From Lachnospiraceae bacterium (lineage in GTDB: Bacteria > Bacillota > Clostridia > Lachnospirales > Lachnospiraceae), in assembly GCA_017468395.1 (NCBI GenBank), contig JAFUIR010000004.1:124001-188000 (forward strand): a DNA stretch of 64,000 nucleotides, read 5' to 3'. Position 1 is the first letter of the stretch; the number at the start of each line of letters is the position of its first letter. The notes under the pieces are model-generated. The model did no database searches and had not been told where the DNA came from. It saw nothing but the letters and a program-made list of their open reading frames with translations. Positions 42,877 to 51,859 of this stretch are shown here, piece by piece. The translations under genes were made by a program, and so were the position numbers.

Positions 42877-42889
42877 TTCAGGAGAAAAA

Positions 42890-43063
42890 ATGAACAGTTT
42901 TGAATATGAAGTAGAGAGACTTGATGGCGATTATGCGTATCTGCGCCGCTTAGATGCACCAGATGAAGATTTGAAGATGGTTGCACGGGCACTGCTTCCT
43001 CCCGAAATTATGGAAGGAACCAAATTATTGTATGAATGGATGCAGTACTCCATCATGGACTAA
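42890..43063 (+). CDS. 57-residue protein, DUF3006-like pattern
   Basis: A short gene with GGAG 6 nt before its ATG. The product contains VERLDGDYAYLRRLD near the start and ALLPPEIMEGTKLLYEWM in the second half. A GDYA near the N-terminus and LLP..EGT downstream resemble the DUF3006 layout, but the match is not confirmed. It is 13 nt after the secreted-protein gene and 8 nt before a terminator, so it is the end of that operon. Confidence 0.65.
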   Translation: MNSFEYEVERLDGDYAYLRRLDAPDEDLKMVARALLPPEIMEGTKLLYEWMQYSIMD

Positions 43064-43071
43064 AAAATTAA

Positions 43072-43096
43072 GGCACACCGCTTTGGTGTGCCTTTT
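43072..43096. terminator. Bidirectional terminator before xerD
   Basis: GGCACACC (43072-43079) pairs with GGTGTGCC (43085-43092) around a 5-nt loop, followed by TTTT. AAAAAATTAA precedes it, giving a T run for the reverse strand. Confidence 0.88.
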
Positions 43097-43106
43097 GTTA
43101 TCTTTC

Positions 43107-43991
43107 TTATCCTCTGGGATGCGCCTTTGCATACACTTCCCGAATACGATTATGGTTTAAATTTGCATAAATCTGAGTGGTGGCGATATCGGAGTGTCCC
43201 AACATCTCCTGCACGCTTCTCAAATCCGCCCCGTTTTCTACCAAATGAGCCGCAAAAGAATGTCTCAGCGTATGAGGAGTAATCTCTTCTTCAATACCCG
43301 CTTTCGCAGCATAATACTTAATCAACTTCCAAAAGCCCTGACGGCTCATAGCTTGTCCGAAACAATTCACAAAAAGAATCTGTTCGCTATGGTCTTGAAC
43401 CATGGCACCTCTTGCACTTTCCATATATGCAATCAATGCCATTCTGGCCGTATTTCCAAAAGGAATAACTCTCTCTTTATTACTATCTTTGCAAATCAAA
43501 AATCCCATCTGCAAATTTACATCCGACACCTTAAGCGTGATAAGTTCCGAAACCCTGATTCCCGTTGCATATAAAAGTTCCAGCATAGCCCTGTCCCGCA
43601 AATCCTTGGGCGTATCGCCGTTTGGCTGTTCAAGGAGTTTGGTTACCTGTGTCATAGACATAATACCCGGCATCTTCTTTTCAATTTTGGGAGCATGAAG
43701 AATATCGGAAATGTCTTCTTCCACCATGCGCTCCTTAAACATAAAATGATAAAACGCCTTTATGGAAGCTATATTTCTGGACACCGTAGCAGGGGTAAAT
43801 TTATTTTTTTCCAAATATAAAATATAAGAGTTAAGATTGGTTTGGTTAATCTGACTTACTTCTGTAATTCCCTGTGCCTGCAAAAATGCGGTCAGTTTCA
43901 ACAAGTCTCTCTTATATGACATCACCGTATTATTGGATGACTTTTTGATGTTATGTAAATAAGAGACAAATGCCTCAACTGCTTTTTCCAT
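43107..43991 (-). CDS. xerD: Tyrosine recombinase XerD
   Basis: A 294-residue recombinase. The N-terminal SAM-like domain reads VEAFVSYLHNIKKSSNNTVM. The catalytic set is complete: TGIRVSELITL (Arg I), HTLRHSFAAHL (His and Arg II), GHSDIATTQIYANL (His III and nucleophile Tyr). With XerC it resolves chromosome dimers. It lies beside spoIIM and nudF, a conserved Firmicute neighbourhood, so a housekeeping XerD rather than a phage integrase is likely. Confidence 0.95.
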   Translation of the reverse strand: MEKAVEAFVSYLHNIKKSSNNTVMSYKRDLLKLTAFLQAQGITEVSQINQTNLNSYILYLEKNKFTPATVSRNIASIKAFYHFMFKERMVEEDISDILHAPKIEKKMPGIMSMTQVTKLLEQPNGDTPKDLRDRAMLELLYATGIRVSELITLKVSDVNLQMGFLICKDSNKERVIPFGNTARMALIAYMESARGAMVQDHSEQILFVNCFGQAMSRQGFWKLIKYYAAKAGIEEEITPHTLRHSFAAHLVENGADLRSVQEMLGHSDIATTQIYANLNHNRIREVYAKAHPRG

Positions 43992-44113
43992 GGATTTTTG
44001 AACCTCTCCCCGTCCCCTTATATTCCCCTCTGCAACGAAAAAACTCTTTTTTCGCCAAATTAAACGGCTAGACTTCTATTATAATCATAAAGACAAGAAA
44101 AAGCAATCGTTAA

Positions 44114-44725
44114 TTAAAATATTTTTAGGAAACCCAAAAGAAGTTTTGGATTTACATAACTTTCCAAGAGGATTCCTATTATGACAACTCCTATGACTTT
44201 TGCCAAAAGACTTACCACAAAGCGGATTTCATCTTTTCTGCCGCTGATATATGTTCTCTTACATCTCCCCGGAAAGTAAATGAAGGAACACACCTCTCTG
44301 GCACCTTTCAACAACATTATCCACGCCGGAATGTAACAAATATAGTGGGGAAACACAGACACAAAAAGCAAAATAATGCCCTTTACCCCGTAATTGGCAA
44401 AAGCCACACTGACAAGCATGCCTGACGATACACCAAGCCATCCCGCATAAGCATATGTAACCACAATTCCCAAATAGGTTGTGGCCAAAAGCATAACCCA
44501 TCCTATGGTTCCTATGCGCTTTTTTAATATATAGGCCAAAAGGGAACTATTGTCTACCTCCATGTATTTCATCCCGTACAACATATCCGTCCCTAAAAAA
44601 TCTATATTTTCCGTAAAAGTTGCTTTATTAAAACTTACTATGACAATTCCAAGCAAGCATCCCCCCAAAAAGACCCACCATAAAGATTCCCTAAATTGTC
44701 CCCGTGCTCCTAAAATGCTTCTCAC
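44114..44725 (-). CDS. spoIIM: Stage II sporulation protein M-like membrane protein
   Basis: A 203-residue protein with about five membrane segments. The SpoIIM/DUF95 features are FPHYICYIPAWIMLL (PHgi-E-paii-like) and ESYVNPKLLLGFL at the C-terminus. SpoIIM, with SpoIID and SpoIIP, drives engulfment in sporulation. The start is GTG at 44725 with GGAGG 7 nt upstream. It sits between nudF and xerD, as in Bacillus. No spo-specific promoter could be read with confidence. Confidence 0.87.
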   Translation of the reverse strand: MRSILGARGQFRESLWWVFLGGCLLGIVIVSFNKATFTENIDFLGTDMLYGMKYMEVDNSSLLAYILKKRIGTIGWVMLLATTYLGIVVTYAYAGWLGVSSGMLVSVAFANYGVKGIILLFVSVFPHYICYIPAWIMLLKGAREVCSFIYFPGRCKRTYISGRKDEIRFVVSLLAKVIGVVIIGILLESYVNPKLLLGFLKIF

Positions 44726-44830
44726 ACTTTTACCTCCATGTCCATCGCACCACTTTACTATGATGCTCTTACATTCTATGACATGCCCGGGGAATTCATT
44801 CCCGGACAGGTGGGGTGTTATAACTAAAAG

Positions 44831-44883
44831 TAGGGGGAGAGGGCAAAAGTTTCTTTGCAGAAATCTTTTGCCCTCTCCCCCTA
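44831..44883. repeat. 19-bp perfect inverted repeat between nudF and spoIIM
   Basis: TAGGGGGAGAGGGCAAAAG at 44831-44849 pairs exactly with 44865-44883. The 15-nt loop has TTTC and GAAA that extend the stem past a bulge. Because a normal terminator at 44899-44924 already ends nudF, this second strong hairpin is unexplained. Confidence 0.75.
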
Positions 44884-44898
44884 TTTCTATTTATTAAA

Positions 44899-44924
44899 AA
44901 AGCACCGCCGGATAGCGATGCTTT
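44899..44924 (-). terminator. Terminator of nudF
   Basis: AAAGCA(C)CGC pairs with GCG(A)TGCTTT, with a TTTTTTAAT run on the minus strand. It follows the nudF stop by 5 nt. Confidence 0.8.
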
Positions 44925-44929
44925 TACCT

Positions 44930-45469
44930 TTATTTCAAATATTTTTGCACAAAAGACATAATTCCGCAAATTGTTTTGGAATCCTGAATTTTCCCTGCAT
45001 AAATCATCTCTAATAGTTCTTTTGGTTCATAAGCTTCCACATTGATAAATTCGTCTTCGTCCAAGTTCTGCTTGCTCTCTATCAAATCCTTGGCCAAATA
45101 TATATCAATCTTTTCATTGCAAAAAGCCACCGTAGTATAAATACTCACCAGAAACTCGATGTTCTCACTGCGAAATCCGGTCTCTTCTTCCAATTCTCTG
45201 CCGGCAGCAACTTTAGTGGGCTCATCTGCTCCGTTTAAGCCACCTGCAGGAATTTCAAGAGTATACCTGTCAAGGGCATTACGATACTGACGAACCATAA
45301 GAATCTTGCCGTCCTTAGTTACCGGTACTACCGCTGCTGCACCTTTATGACCAATAAAATCCCATTTTACGACATTACCGTTGGGCACCTGAACTGTGTC
45401 TTTGTAATAGTCAATAATGGTTCCCTCATAGACCAAATCACGGCTTATACGCTTGAATTCTTCAGACAT
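44930..45469 (-). CDS. nudF: NUDIX hydrolase, ADP-ribose pyrophosphatase
   Basis: A 179-residue protein. The NUDIX box is complete: GGLNGADEPTKVAAGRELEEETGF (about 85-108), with REL.EE.G. It hydrolyses ADP-ribose and similar nucleoside diphosphates. The start at 45469 (MSEEFK) has GAGGTGG 3 nt upstream, and the longer frame is not needed. The location beside spoIIM and xerD matches Bacillus subtilis. Confidence 0.93.
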   Translation of the reverse strand: MSEEFKRISRDLVYEGTIIDYYKDTVQVPNGNVVKWDFIGHKGAAAVVPVTKDGKILMVRQYRNALDRYTLEIPAGGLNGADEPTKVAAGRELEEETGFRSENIEFLVSIYTTVAFCNEKIDIYLAKDLIESKQNLDEDEFINVEAYEPKELLEMIYAGKIQDSKTICGIMSFVQKYLK

Positions 45470-45523
45470 AATCCACCTCTTTCTTGTCGGCAGCATTTCA
45501 CCTTTTACGTTCCACCCTAAAAA

Positions 45524-46807
45524 TTATTCTGCCAAAAGTTTTTCAACACTTACCAGTTTCACACAAAGAACAAACAAATCTGCCGCCTGTGCCATTTCTT
45601 CCGGTGTAGGGAAAGAAGGGGCAATACGGATGTTGGAATCTTTCGGGTCTTTTCCATAAGGATATGTTGCGCCTGCACCTGTCAAAATCACACCTGCTTC
45701 TTTACACTTAGCAACAATGGCTTTTGCGCAGCCCTCCATAGCCTCAAAAGAGATGAAATAACCGCCATACGGCTTGGTCCATGAACCGATTCCAAGACCG
45801 CCAAGTTCCTTCTCAAATACATCCAAAACCGCCTCGAATTTGGGGCGCATTAAGTCTGCATGTTTTTTCATATGCTCTTTCATATTGTCGATGTTCTTAA
45901 AGTAACGGGCATGACGCAACTGATTAATTTTGTCATGGCCGATGGTCTGAACTGTCATCTGGCTCTCAATGAAATCAATATTTTCTAAAGAAGATGCAAT
46001 AGCTGACACACCGGAACCCGGGAATGTCACTTTGGAAGTAGATGCAAAAATGTAAACCATGTTGGGATTACCTGCCTTTTCACACTCTTCCAAAATATTC
46101 AAAATCTCATCTTGCTTATCTTCGTATAAATGATGGATACAATATGCATTATCCCAATAAATACGGAAATCCTCAGCCGCAGGCTTCAAATTTGCCATGC
46201 GCTTTACAACTTCATCGGAATAGGAAATACCTGTAGGGTTAGAATATTTCGGAACACACCAAATACCTTTTACCGCAGGGTCATTATTTACATACTGCTC
46301 TACCAAATCCATATCCGGTCCATCTTCCAACAGAGGAATATTTACCATCTCAATTCCAAAATATTCGGTAATCTTGAAATGTCTGTCATATCCCGGAACA
46401 GGACATAAAAACTTCACTTTATCAAGTTTGCTCCAAGGTACAGAGCCGTTTACACCCTTTATCATGGAACGTGATACGGTATCGTACATAATATTTAAAC
46501 TGGAGTTACCACATACAACTACATTGTCCTTTTTCACAGACATCATGGCTGCCAAAAGTCTTCTGCACTCGCCGATACCATCTAAATCTCCATAGTTACG
46601 CGTATCGTTTCCAAGTACTGTCTTCATATCAGAATCACTGTTAATCACGTCCAACATGGGCATAGACAAAGCAAGTTGTGAAATCCCCGGTTTACCTCTG
46701 GACATATCTAACTTCAGACCTTTTCCCTTGACGTCCTCATACTGCTTTTCCAGTTCTGCTTTTAATGCCTGTAATTCATTTTTATCCATCTCTTTATAGG
46801 ATTTCAT
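45524..46807 (-). CDS. Class I aminotransferase (type Ic, Asp/Ala aminotransferase-like)
   Basis: A 427-residue PLP aminotransferase. It starts KSYKEMDKNELQALKAELEKQ and carries LKLDMSRGKPGISQLALS, the fingerprint of the type Ic aspartate aminotransferase subgroup. The PLP Lys is in FASTSKVTFPGSG, and WDNAYCIHHLY and CVPKYSNPTGISY form the active site. The reaction is probably glutamate-linked transamination of aspartate or alanine. It has no cotranscribed neighbour on the 3' side. Confidence 0.93.
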   Translation of the reverse strand: MKSYKEMDKNELQALKAELEKQYEDVKGKGLKLDMSRGKPGISQLALSMPMLDVINSDSDMKTVLGNDTRNYGDLDGIGECRRLLAAMMSVKKDNVVVCGNSSLNIMYDTVSRSMIKGVNGSVPWSKLDKVKFLCPVPGYDRHFKITEYFGIEMVNIPLLEDGPDMDLVEQYVNNDPAVKGIWCVPKYSNPTGISYSDEVVKRMANLKPAAEDFRIYWDNAYCIHHLYEDKQDEILNILEECEKAGNPNMVYIFASTSKVTFPGSGVSAIASSLENIDFIESQMTVQTIGHDKINQLRHARYFKNIDNMKEHMKKHADLMRPKFEAVLDVFEKELGGLGIGSWTKPYGGYFISFEAMEGCAKAIVAKCKEAGVILTGAGATYPYGKDPKDSNIRIAPSFPTPEEMAQAADLFVLCVKLVSVEKLLAE

Positions 46808-46910
46808 TGTGTGCCACCATCCTTAATTCTTCTCGTTGGATTATTGTATACAATCATACATATCTTGCTATATTCTACTATATTGAGGACTGTAAGGCAA
46901 TACCTAAAAT

Positions 46911-46943
46911 TAAAAAAATGGAAATCAATTGCTTGATTTCCAT
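46911..46943 (-). terminator. Terminator of rny
   Basis: A perfect 11-bp stem (ATGGAAATCAA 46918-46928 with 46933-46943) followed on the minus strand by TTTTTTTA. It lies 21 nt after the rny stop. Confidence 0.9.
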
Positions 46944-46963
46944 TTCTATCTACTTATTTTGTT

Positions 46964-48511
46964 TTATTTTGCATAATCAATTACGCGGCTCTCTCTGATA
47001 ACATTGACTTTAATCTGTCCGGGATATTCCAACTCAGATTCAATCTGTTTGGAAATGTCTCTCGCCAACAGTACCATGTCTGCATCAGAAATCTGCTCAG
47101 GAACTACCATTACACGCACTTCCCTACCTGCCTGAATAGCAAAAGATTTGTCAACACCTTTGAAATTGTTTGTGATTTCTTCTAATTGTCTTAATCTGCT
47201 AGTATAGGTTTCCAATGTTTCCCTTCTAGCGCCCGGTCTTGCAGCGGATATTGTATCAGCAGCTTGTACAATACATGCAATAAGGGATGTTGCTTCCACA
47301 TCGCCATGATGTGATTCAACAGCATTAATAACTGTTGCATTCTCTTTGTATTTTCTACAAAGTTCAGAACCAAGTTGAATATGGGAACCTTCCATTTCAT
47401 GGTCAACAGCTTTACCGATATCGTGGAGTAAACCTGCTCTTTTTGCAAGTCTTACATCCAATCCCATCTCTGCTGCAAGCAGTCCTGACAACTGTGCTAC
47501 TTCGATGGAATGTTTCAGTGCATTCTGACCATAACTGGTTCTGAATTTCATCTTACCAAGTAATCTTACAAGTTCAGGATGAATACCATGCACACCAACT
47601 TCAAGTGTTGCGGCTTCACCTTCCTCTTTAATCATTACCTCAACTTCTTTTTGAGCCTTTTCTACCATTTCTTCAATTCTGGCAGGATGGATACGTCCAT
47701 CAACGATCAATTTTTCAAGAGCAATTCTGGCCACTTCACGACGGATAGGATCAAAACCGGACAGGATAACTGCTTCCGGAGTATCATCAATGATTAAATC
47801 TACACCTGTCATTGTTTCAAGCGTGCGGATATTTCTACCCTCACGGCCAATGATTCTGCCCTTCATTTCATCGTTAGGCAACTGTACTACGGAAATTGTA
47901 GTTTCGGAAACATGATCTGCTGCACATTTCTGAATTGCTGTAACTACATATTCCTTCGCTTTTTTGTCTGCTTCTTCTTTGGCACGACTCTCAAGTTCTT
48001 TGATCATCATTGCCGTTTCATGTTTTACTTCATCTTCAACAATTTTCAATAAGTATTCTTTTGCTTGTTCAGAGGTTAATCCGGAAATACGCTCCAGTTC
48101 CTGTACTCTTTGCTCGTTCAACTTGGAAATCTCTTCTTTCATCTTGTTGAGATTTTCTTCCTTCGCTGCCAAACTAGCTTCTTTCCTCTCGATAGCCTCA
48201 GTCTTTTTATCGATAGTTTCTTCTTTCTGCTGAACCCTTCTCTCGTAACGCTGAGCCTCTGCTCTACGTTCCTTGATTTCTTTGTCAAGTTCATTCTTTG
48301 TACGAATGGACTCTTCCTTTACCTCAAGCAACGCCTCACGCTTTTTGGATTCTGCAGTCTTTAAAGCCTCATCAATAATCTCTCTGGCCTTTGTTTCAGC
48401 ATCGCCAATTGTAGACTCAACATACTTTTTGCGACGTACAGTTGTAATAACCGCAGTTACAGGTACAGAGATCAAAAGAGTGACTACCGCTCCAATAATG
48501 TAAGGAAACAT
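46964..48511 (-). CDS. rny: Ribonuclease Y
   Basis: A 515-residue membrane-bound endoribonuclease. A membrane segment lies at about 3-25, then a long coiled coil rich in E, K and R (about 30-200), a KH domain (about 205-270, [20 protein letters not shown]) and a HD domain with [17 protein letters not shown]. It starts bulk mRNA decay. I chose ATG at 48511, 9 nt after AGGAGGTG, over GTG at 48523, which would overlap the ribosome site. The ribosome site itself can pair with the next bases as AGGAG-GTG-CTCCT, which could limit initiation. Confidence 0.97.
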   Translation of the reverse strand: MFPYIIGAVVTLLISVPVTAVITTVRRKKYVESTIGDAETKAREIIDEALKTAESKKREALLEVKEESIRTKNELDKEIKERRAEAQRYERRVQQKEETIDKKTEAIERKEASLAAKEENLNKMKEEISKLNEQRVQELERISGLTSEQAKEYLLKIVEDEVKHETAMMIKELESRAKEEADKKAKEYVVTAIQKCAADHVSETTISVVQLPNDEMKGRIIGREGRNIRTLETMTGVDLIIDDTPEAVILSGFDPIRREVARIALEKLIVDGRIHPARIEEMVEKAQKEVEVMIKEEGEAATLEVGVHGIHPELVRLLGKMKFRTSYGQNALKHSIEVAQLSGLLAAEMGLDVRLAKRAGLLHDIGKAVDHEMEGSHIQLGSELCRKYKENATVINAVESHHGDVEATSLIACIVQAADTISAARPGARRETLETYTSRLRQLEEITNNFKGVDKSFAIQAGREVRVMVVPEQISDADMVLLARDISKQIESELEYPGQIKVNVIRESRVIDYAK

Positions 48512-48515
48512 ATAC

Positions 48516-48528
48516 AGGAGCACCTCCT
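48516..48528 (-). promoter_or_regulatory. Ribosome binding site of rny inside a small hairpin
   Basis: AGGAG-GTG-CTCCT is a 5-bp stem with a 3-nt loop that hides the AGGAGG site just upstream of the ATG. It may set or tune RNase Y translation. Confidence 0.4.
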
Positions 48529-48648
48529 TATTAAGTTTTATTGTATCAATATCTATTATAGAATGTATGTACTTGTTATCTCAATTCTGAAATAACGCAC
48601 ATTCTAACAAGCAATCTACAACACTAAAATTGTAAATTAAAATGATAC

Positions 48649-49284
48649 TTATGTCAAGTAGAAGTCGTCATTTCGGTCATTTTTAACAAATTTTCTGATG
48701 GTTTCCCCTGAAAAACCTTTCCGCATTAAGAAAGCATACGTCTTTTGAATTTCCTTTGCATCGGCAGTGCAGCCATCAAATTTTCTTTTTTCCAAAAGGC
48801 GTCTGATTTGTGCCTCTTCATCCTGCCGGTTTCCTTCTTCTTCCCAGAGTATCCATGCACGCCGGATAATATTTTTATCAATCCCCTTTTTCAAAAGTGA
48901 AAGTTCCAGACTTTTTCTGCTCTTTTGTTCACTGTGATAGCGTATATAACTAAGTGCATACCTTTCATCATCAATATACTTGTAAGAAGCAACGTAATCC
49001 AGAGCCTCTTCAATCACTTCCTCCGGATATAATCCCTGACGCAGTTTATCTCCTAACTGTCTTCTGGTATATTCCCTGCTTTTCAAAAGATTCATAGCCC
49101 GTAGTTTTGCCCTTTTGGGAAGAACTTCTTTTATCAGTTTTAAATAGTTTTCCCTACTGAGTTCCCGTTCTTTTTCCACCCCATAGAGACGCAATTCGCC
49201 TTTGTATAAAACAAAGGCGAATTCCTGATTAATATAAACTTTGCATCTCGATTTTGTATGTTCCACAATATCTGTTACAATCAT
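48649..49284 (-). CDS. recX: Regulatory protein RecX
   Basis: A 211-residue protein of mostly three-helix repeats. [22 protein letters not shown] and [18 protein letters not shown] are family segments, and the C-terminal repeat has [14 protein letters not shown]. RecX inhibits RecA filaments by direct contact. Its ATG overlaps the recA stop by 4 nt (ATGA), which links its dose to RecA. Length is normal for Firmicutes. Confidence 0.93.
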   Translation of the reverse strand: MIVTDIVEHTKSRCKVYINQEFAFVLYKGELRLYGVEKERELSRENYLKLIKEVLPKRAKLRAMNLLKSREYTRRQLGDKLRQGLYPEEVIEEALDYVASYKYIDDERYALSYIRYHSEQKSRKSLELSLLKKGIDKNIIRRAWILWEEEGNRQDEEAQIRRLLEKRKFDGCTADAKEIQKTYAFLMRKGFSGETIRKFVKNDRNDDFYLT

Positions 49285-50324
49285 TTACTTGCTTTCTCCG
49301 CTTTTTTTTCTGAATCCGCAGTTTCCTCCAATTCCAATCCAAAAAGTTCACGGACTTTTCTTTCTACTTCTGCGCAAACAGCCGGATTGTCCTTCAAATA
49401 TTGTTTTGCATTCTCACGGCCCTGTCCGATTTTATTGCCTTCATATGCATACCATGCACCGGACTTATTGATAATTCCGTTCTCCGCAGCCAAATCCAAA
49501 ATATCTCCGATGGAAGAAATACCCTCTCCGAACATAATATCAAATTCTGCTTCTTTAAAGGGCGGAGCCACTTTATTTTTTACAACTTTAACTCTTGTAC
49601 GGTTACCGATTACTTCGCCTCCCTGTTTCAGGGATTCAATACGTCTTACATCCATGCGGACAGAAGCATAGAATTTAAGTGCACGTCCACCGGTGGTAGT
49701 TTCCGGGTTACCGAACATAACACCAATCTTTTCACGTAACTGGTTGATAAATACAACCGTACAGTTAGACTTGCTGATAACACTTGTAAGTTTACGAAGT
49801 GCCTGGGACATAAGTCTGGCCTGCAAACCTACATGGGAATCTCCCATATCGCCGTCAATTTCAGCCTTGGGAACCAAAGCCGCAACAGAGTCTACGATAA
49901 CGATATCAATAGCACCTGACCTAACCATAGTCTCTGCAATTTCCAATGCCTGCTCTCCGTTGTCCGGCTGGGAAATATAAAGGTTATCAATATCTACACC
50001 GATATTTTTGGCATATACGGGATCCAGCGCATGTTCCGCATCGATAAATCCGGCAATACCGCCTCTCTTTTGTACTTCCGCAATCATATGTAAAGTTACA
50101 GTAGTCTTACCACTGGATTCTGGTCCGTATATTTCGATAATTCTTCCCTTAGGAATTCCGCCAAGTCCCAGCGCAATATCTAAACTAAGGGAACCGGTGG
50201 GAATCGTTTCTACACTCATCTGATTGGTAGGGTCGCCCAGTTTCATAACGGCTCCTTTACCAAATTGTTTCTCAATCTGCACCAAGGCAGCGTCTAATGC
50301 TTTCAGTTTTTCTTCTCTATCCAT
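49281..50324 (-). CDS. recA: Recombinase A
   Basis: A 347-residue RecA. Walker [14 protein letters not shown] is at about 66-78, [17 protein letters not shown] is Walker [12 protein letters not shown] and [29 protein letters not shown] are the L1/L2 DNA loops. It forms filaments on ssDNA, pairs homologues and triggers LexA cleavage. The promoter carries two LexA boxes. recX follows with a 4-nt overlap. Confidence 0.99.
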   Translation of the reverse strand: MDREEKLKALDAALVQIEKQFGKGAVMKLGDPTNQMSVETIPTGSLSLDIALGLGGIPKGRIIEIYGPESSGKTTVTLHMIAEVQKRGGIAGFIDAEHALDPVYAKNIGVDIDNLYISQPDNGEQALEIAETMVRSGAIDIVIVDSVAALVPKAEIDGDMGDSHVGLQARLMSQALRKLTSVISKSNCTVVFINQLREKIGVMFGNPETTTGGRALKFYASVRMDVRRIESLKQGGEVIGNRTRVKVVKNKVAPPFKEAEFDIMFGEGISSIGDILDLAAENGIINKSGAWYAYEGNKIGQGRENAKQYLKDNPAVCAEVERKVRELFGLELEETADSEKKAEKASK

Positions 50325-50343
50325 TTTTTCTCTCCTTCTTAGA

Positions 50344-50355
50344 GAACAAACGTTC
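50344..50355. promoter_or_regulatory. LexA (SOS) box 1 of recA
   Basis: GAACAAACGTTC is a perfect match to the Gram-positive core GAAC-N4-GTTC. It lies 11 nt downstream of the -10 box. Confidence 0.88.
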
Positions 50356-50366
50356 TAACTGTTATC

Positions 50367-50395
50367 AATATAAAACATTTGTTCGGGTTTGTCAA
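50367..50395 (-). promoter_or_regulatory. recA: recA promoter with LexA box 2 in the spacer
   Basis: On the minus strand TTGACA (50390-50395) and TATATT (50367-50372) have a 17-nt spacer. A second LexA box, GAACAAATGTTT at 50373-50384, lies inside the spacer, so bound LexA would block RNA polymerase. Confidence 0.88.
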
Positions 50396-50535
50396 TCCTT
50401 TTTTATAATATATTATTAAATGTCCAATAAACCACCCTCAAAGGCATCCCTCCCACTTTTTTAATTTCACTTTTTTCGGAAAATGTGGCGAAATGCCAGA
50501 TTTGATATAGATATAACCGATTTGTGATAATAAAA

Positions 50536-50583
50536 ATGTACCATATCCTTGCCGTCCTGGCAAGTCATACGGTACATTCTTTT
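50536..50583 (-). terminator. Terminator of the zinc-ribbon YNQQ-repeat gene
   Basis: AATGTACC.TAT..CTTGCC pairs with GGCAAG..TAT.GTACATT, followed by a TTTTTATT tail. The remaining stretch up to the recA promoter (50400-50535) shows no gene or repeat. Confidence 0.8.
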
Positions 50584-50614
50584 TCCACAATTCTTCTGTG
50601 GACATTGTTCGTTC

Positions 50615-51835
50615 TTAATAACTGCTCAAAAAATCTTTATAATCGGAGTAGGTCATGTAAATAACCACATCTCCCAGATTTAAACCCACTTCCATTCCCA
50701 TGGGGGTATAAAAAATAATCAAGTACTCTTCGTCCTTAAGCATTTCCAGAATTTCCTGATCGGAATAGCCGGTCAGTATCCCGTCGCCGTTTTCCATAAT
50801 TTCTCTTCTGCGAAAATCAATGACAAACTCTTCATCCATATCCAGAATTTCTGTATTGTTGAAGATTACGCCATTTTTCATATCAAAATTCATGCAGTAA
50901 AAATTAACGGAAGTAAAGCCCTCTAAATACAAATCTTCCCTGAAAACTACGCTCATGACATTTTCATCCATATAAGTCACATAGCAGGTTGCCGTACAAA
51001 TATAATAACTGTCCTCCAGCATATAGGGTTCATAATCTTCTAAAAAAAAGTCCACATAATAAGTGTATTCGTATTCCAAAGACTCGTTAAGATAATCCAC
51101 GTTGGGCACATCGCCGGTAATAATAGGATATTGAATGTCAACCAACACATTCGGGTATTCTTCACGGGTATAATTTCCCGCTGTCATTTGCACCTGATAA
51201 TCTAAATCATAGCGAAAATCGCTGTAAAGTTCCGTGTAATATTTGCCGGACTCAAGCCCCTCAAAATCCTGGGTCGGATAAGTTTCGCCTCTTTTGTCAA
51301 AACCATCATAATAATACTCTTCATCCTGCTCCCACCGGTAGCTGTAATCGTCCTCATAATCATCGTAATCATTATAGTCATCATCATAGTCGTCATACTC
51401 ACTGCGTATTTCATCGGAAACGACAGAGGAAACGTCCGTAACAAAAAGCAACATGGCCATGCCCAGTCCACAAGTTAAAAACAGGGACAAAATAACTACC
51501 ACAATAATTAAAATTATCACAGTGGCGTTGTTTTTCTTTGGTGCACTATAAGCCGGTGACACATAGCCCTGATTGTACTGCTGATACCCATATTGGGAGT
51601 TGTACTGTGGCTGATTATACTGTTGATTATATTGTTGATTGTATTGTTGATTGTATTGTTGATTGTATCCGGGATTATACCCTTGGCTGTACTGCATGTT
51701 CTGCATCTGGGGATTTTGCATCTGCGGTGCCGGCTTCACGAAGTTAGGGTCTACATATCCGCAACTCTGACACTGTCCGTCTCTTGCCAATGCTCCACAT
51801 TTACTGCAAAAATCAAATCTGCTTGTATCTGCCAT
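50615..51835 (-). CDS. Zinc-ribbon membrane protein with YNQQ repeats
   Basis: A 406-residue protein. A zinc ribbon (FCSKCG, CQSCGY) at residues 9-28 is followed by a Q/N/Y-rich region with YNQQ repeated in tandem, then a membrane segment at about 105-130 (ATVIILIIVVVILSLFLTC). A strongly acidic Asp/Tyr stretch follows, and the outer C-terminal region (about 205-405) resembles DUF3298/DUF4163-type extracellular domains. The likely layout is a cytoplasmic zinc ribbon and an outside sensory or wall-facing part. Function is unknown. It lies between pncC and recA, a place usually empty in Clostridia. A terminator follows. Confidence 0.82.
   Translation of the reverse strand: MADTSRFDFCSKCGALARDGQCQSCGYVDPNFVKPAPQMQNPQMQNMQYSQGYNPGYNQQYNQQYNQQYNQQYNQPQYNSQYGYQQYNQGYVSPAYSAPKKNNATVIILIIVVVILSLFLTCGLGMAMLLFVTDVSSVVSDEIRSEYDDYDDDYNDYDDYEDDYSYRWEQDEEYYYDGFDKRGETYPTQDFEGLESGKYYTELYSDFRYDLDYQVQMTAGNYTREEYPNVLVDIQYPIITGDVPNVDYLNESLEYEYTYYVDFFLEDYEPYMLEDSYYICTATCYVTYMDENVMSVVFREDLYLEGFTSVNFYCMNFDMKNGVIFNNTEILDMDEEFVIDFRRREIMENGDGILTGYSDQEILEMLKDEEYLIIFYTPMGMEVGLNLGDVVIYMTYSDYKDFLSSY
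51620..51668 (-). repeat. 12-bp coding microsatellite (YNQQ)
   Basis: About four tandem copies of a 12-bp unit (TTGTTGATTGTA in plus orientation) encode YNQQ in the zinc-ribbon protein. Nearly identical units can gain or lose copies by slippage without changing frame. Confidence 0.85.
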
Positions 51836-51859
51836 TTTTCTTCCCTCATGTACTTTGAC

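Noticed and set aside
43107-43991. xerD as integrase of a mobile element
   Set aside because: No att-like repeats, tRNA gene or phage genes nearby, and the nudF-spoIIM-xerD neighbourhood is conserved in Firmicutes.
51620-51668. Tandem 12-bp repeats as a CRISPR-like array
   Set aside because: No spacers; the repeat is in frame and encodes YNQQ inside a protein.
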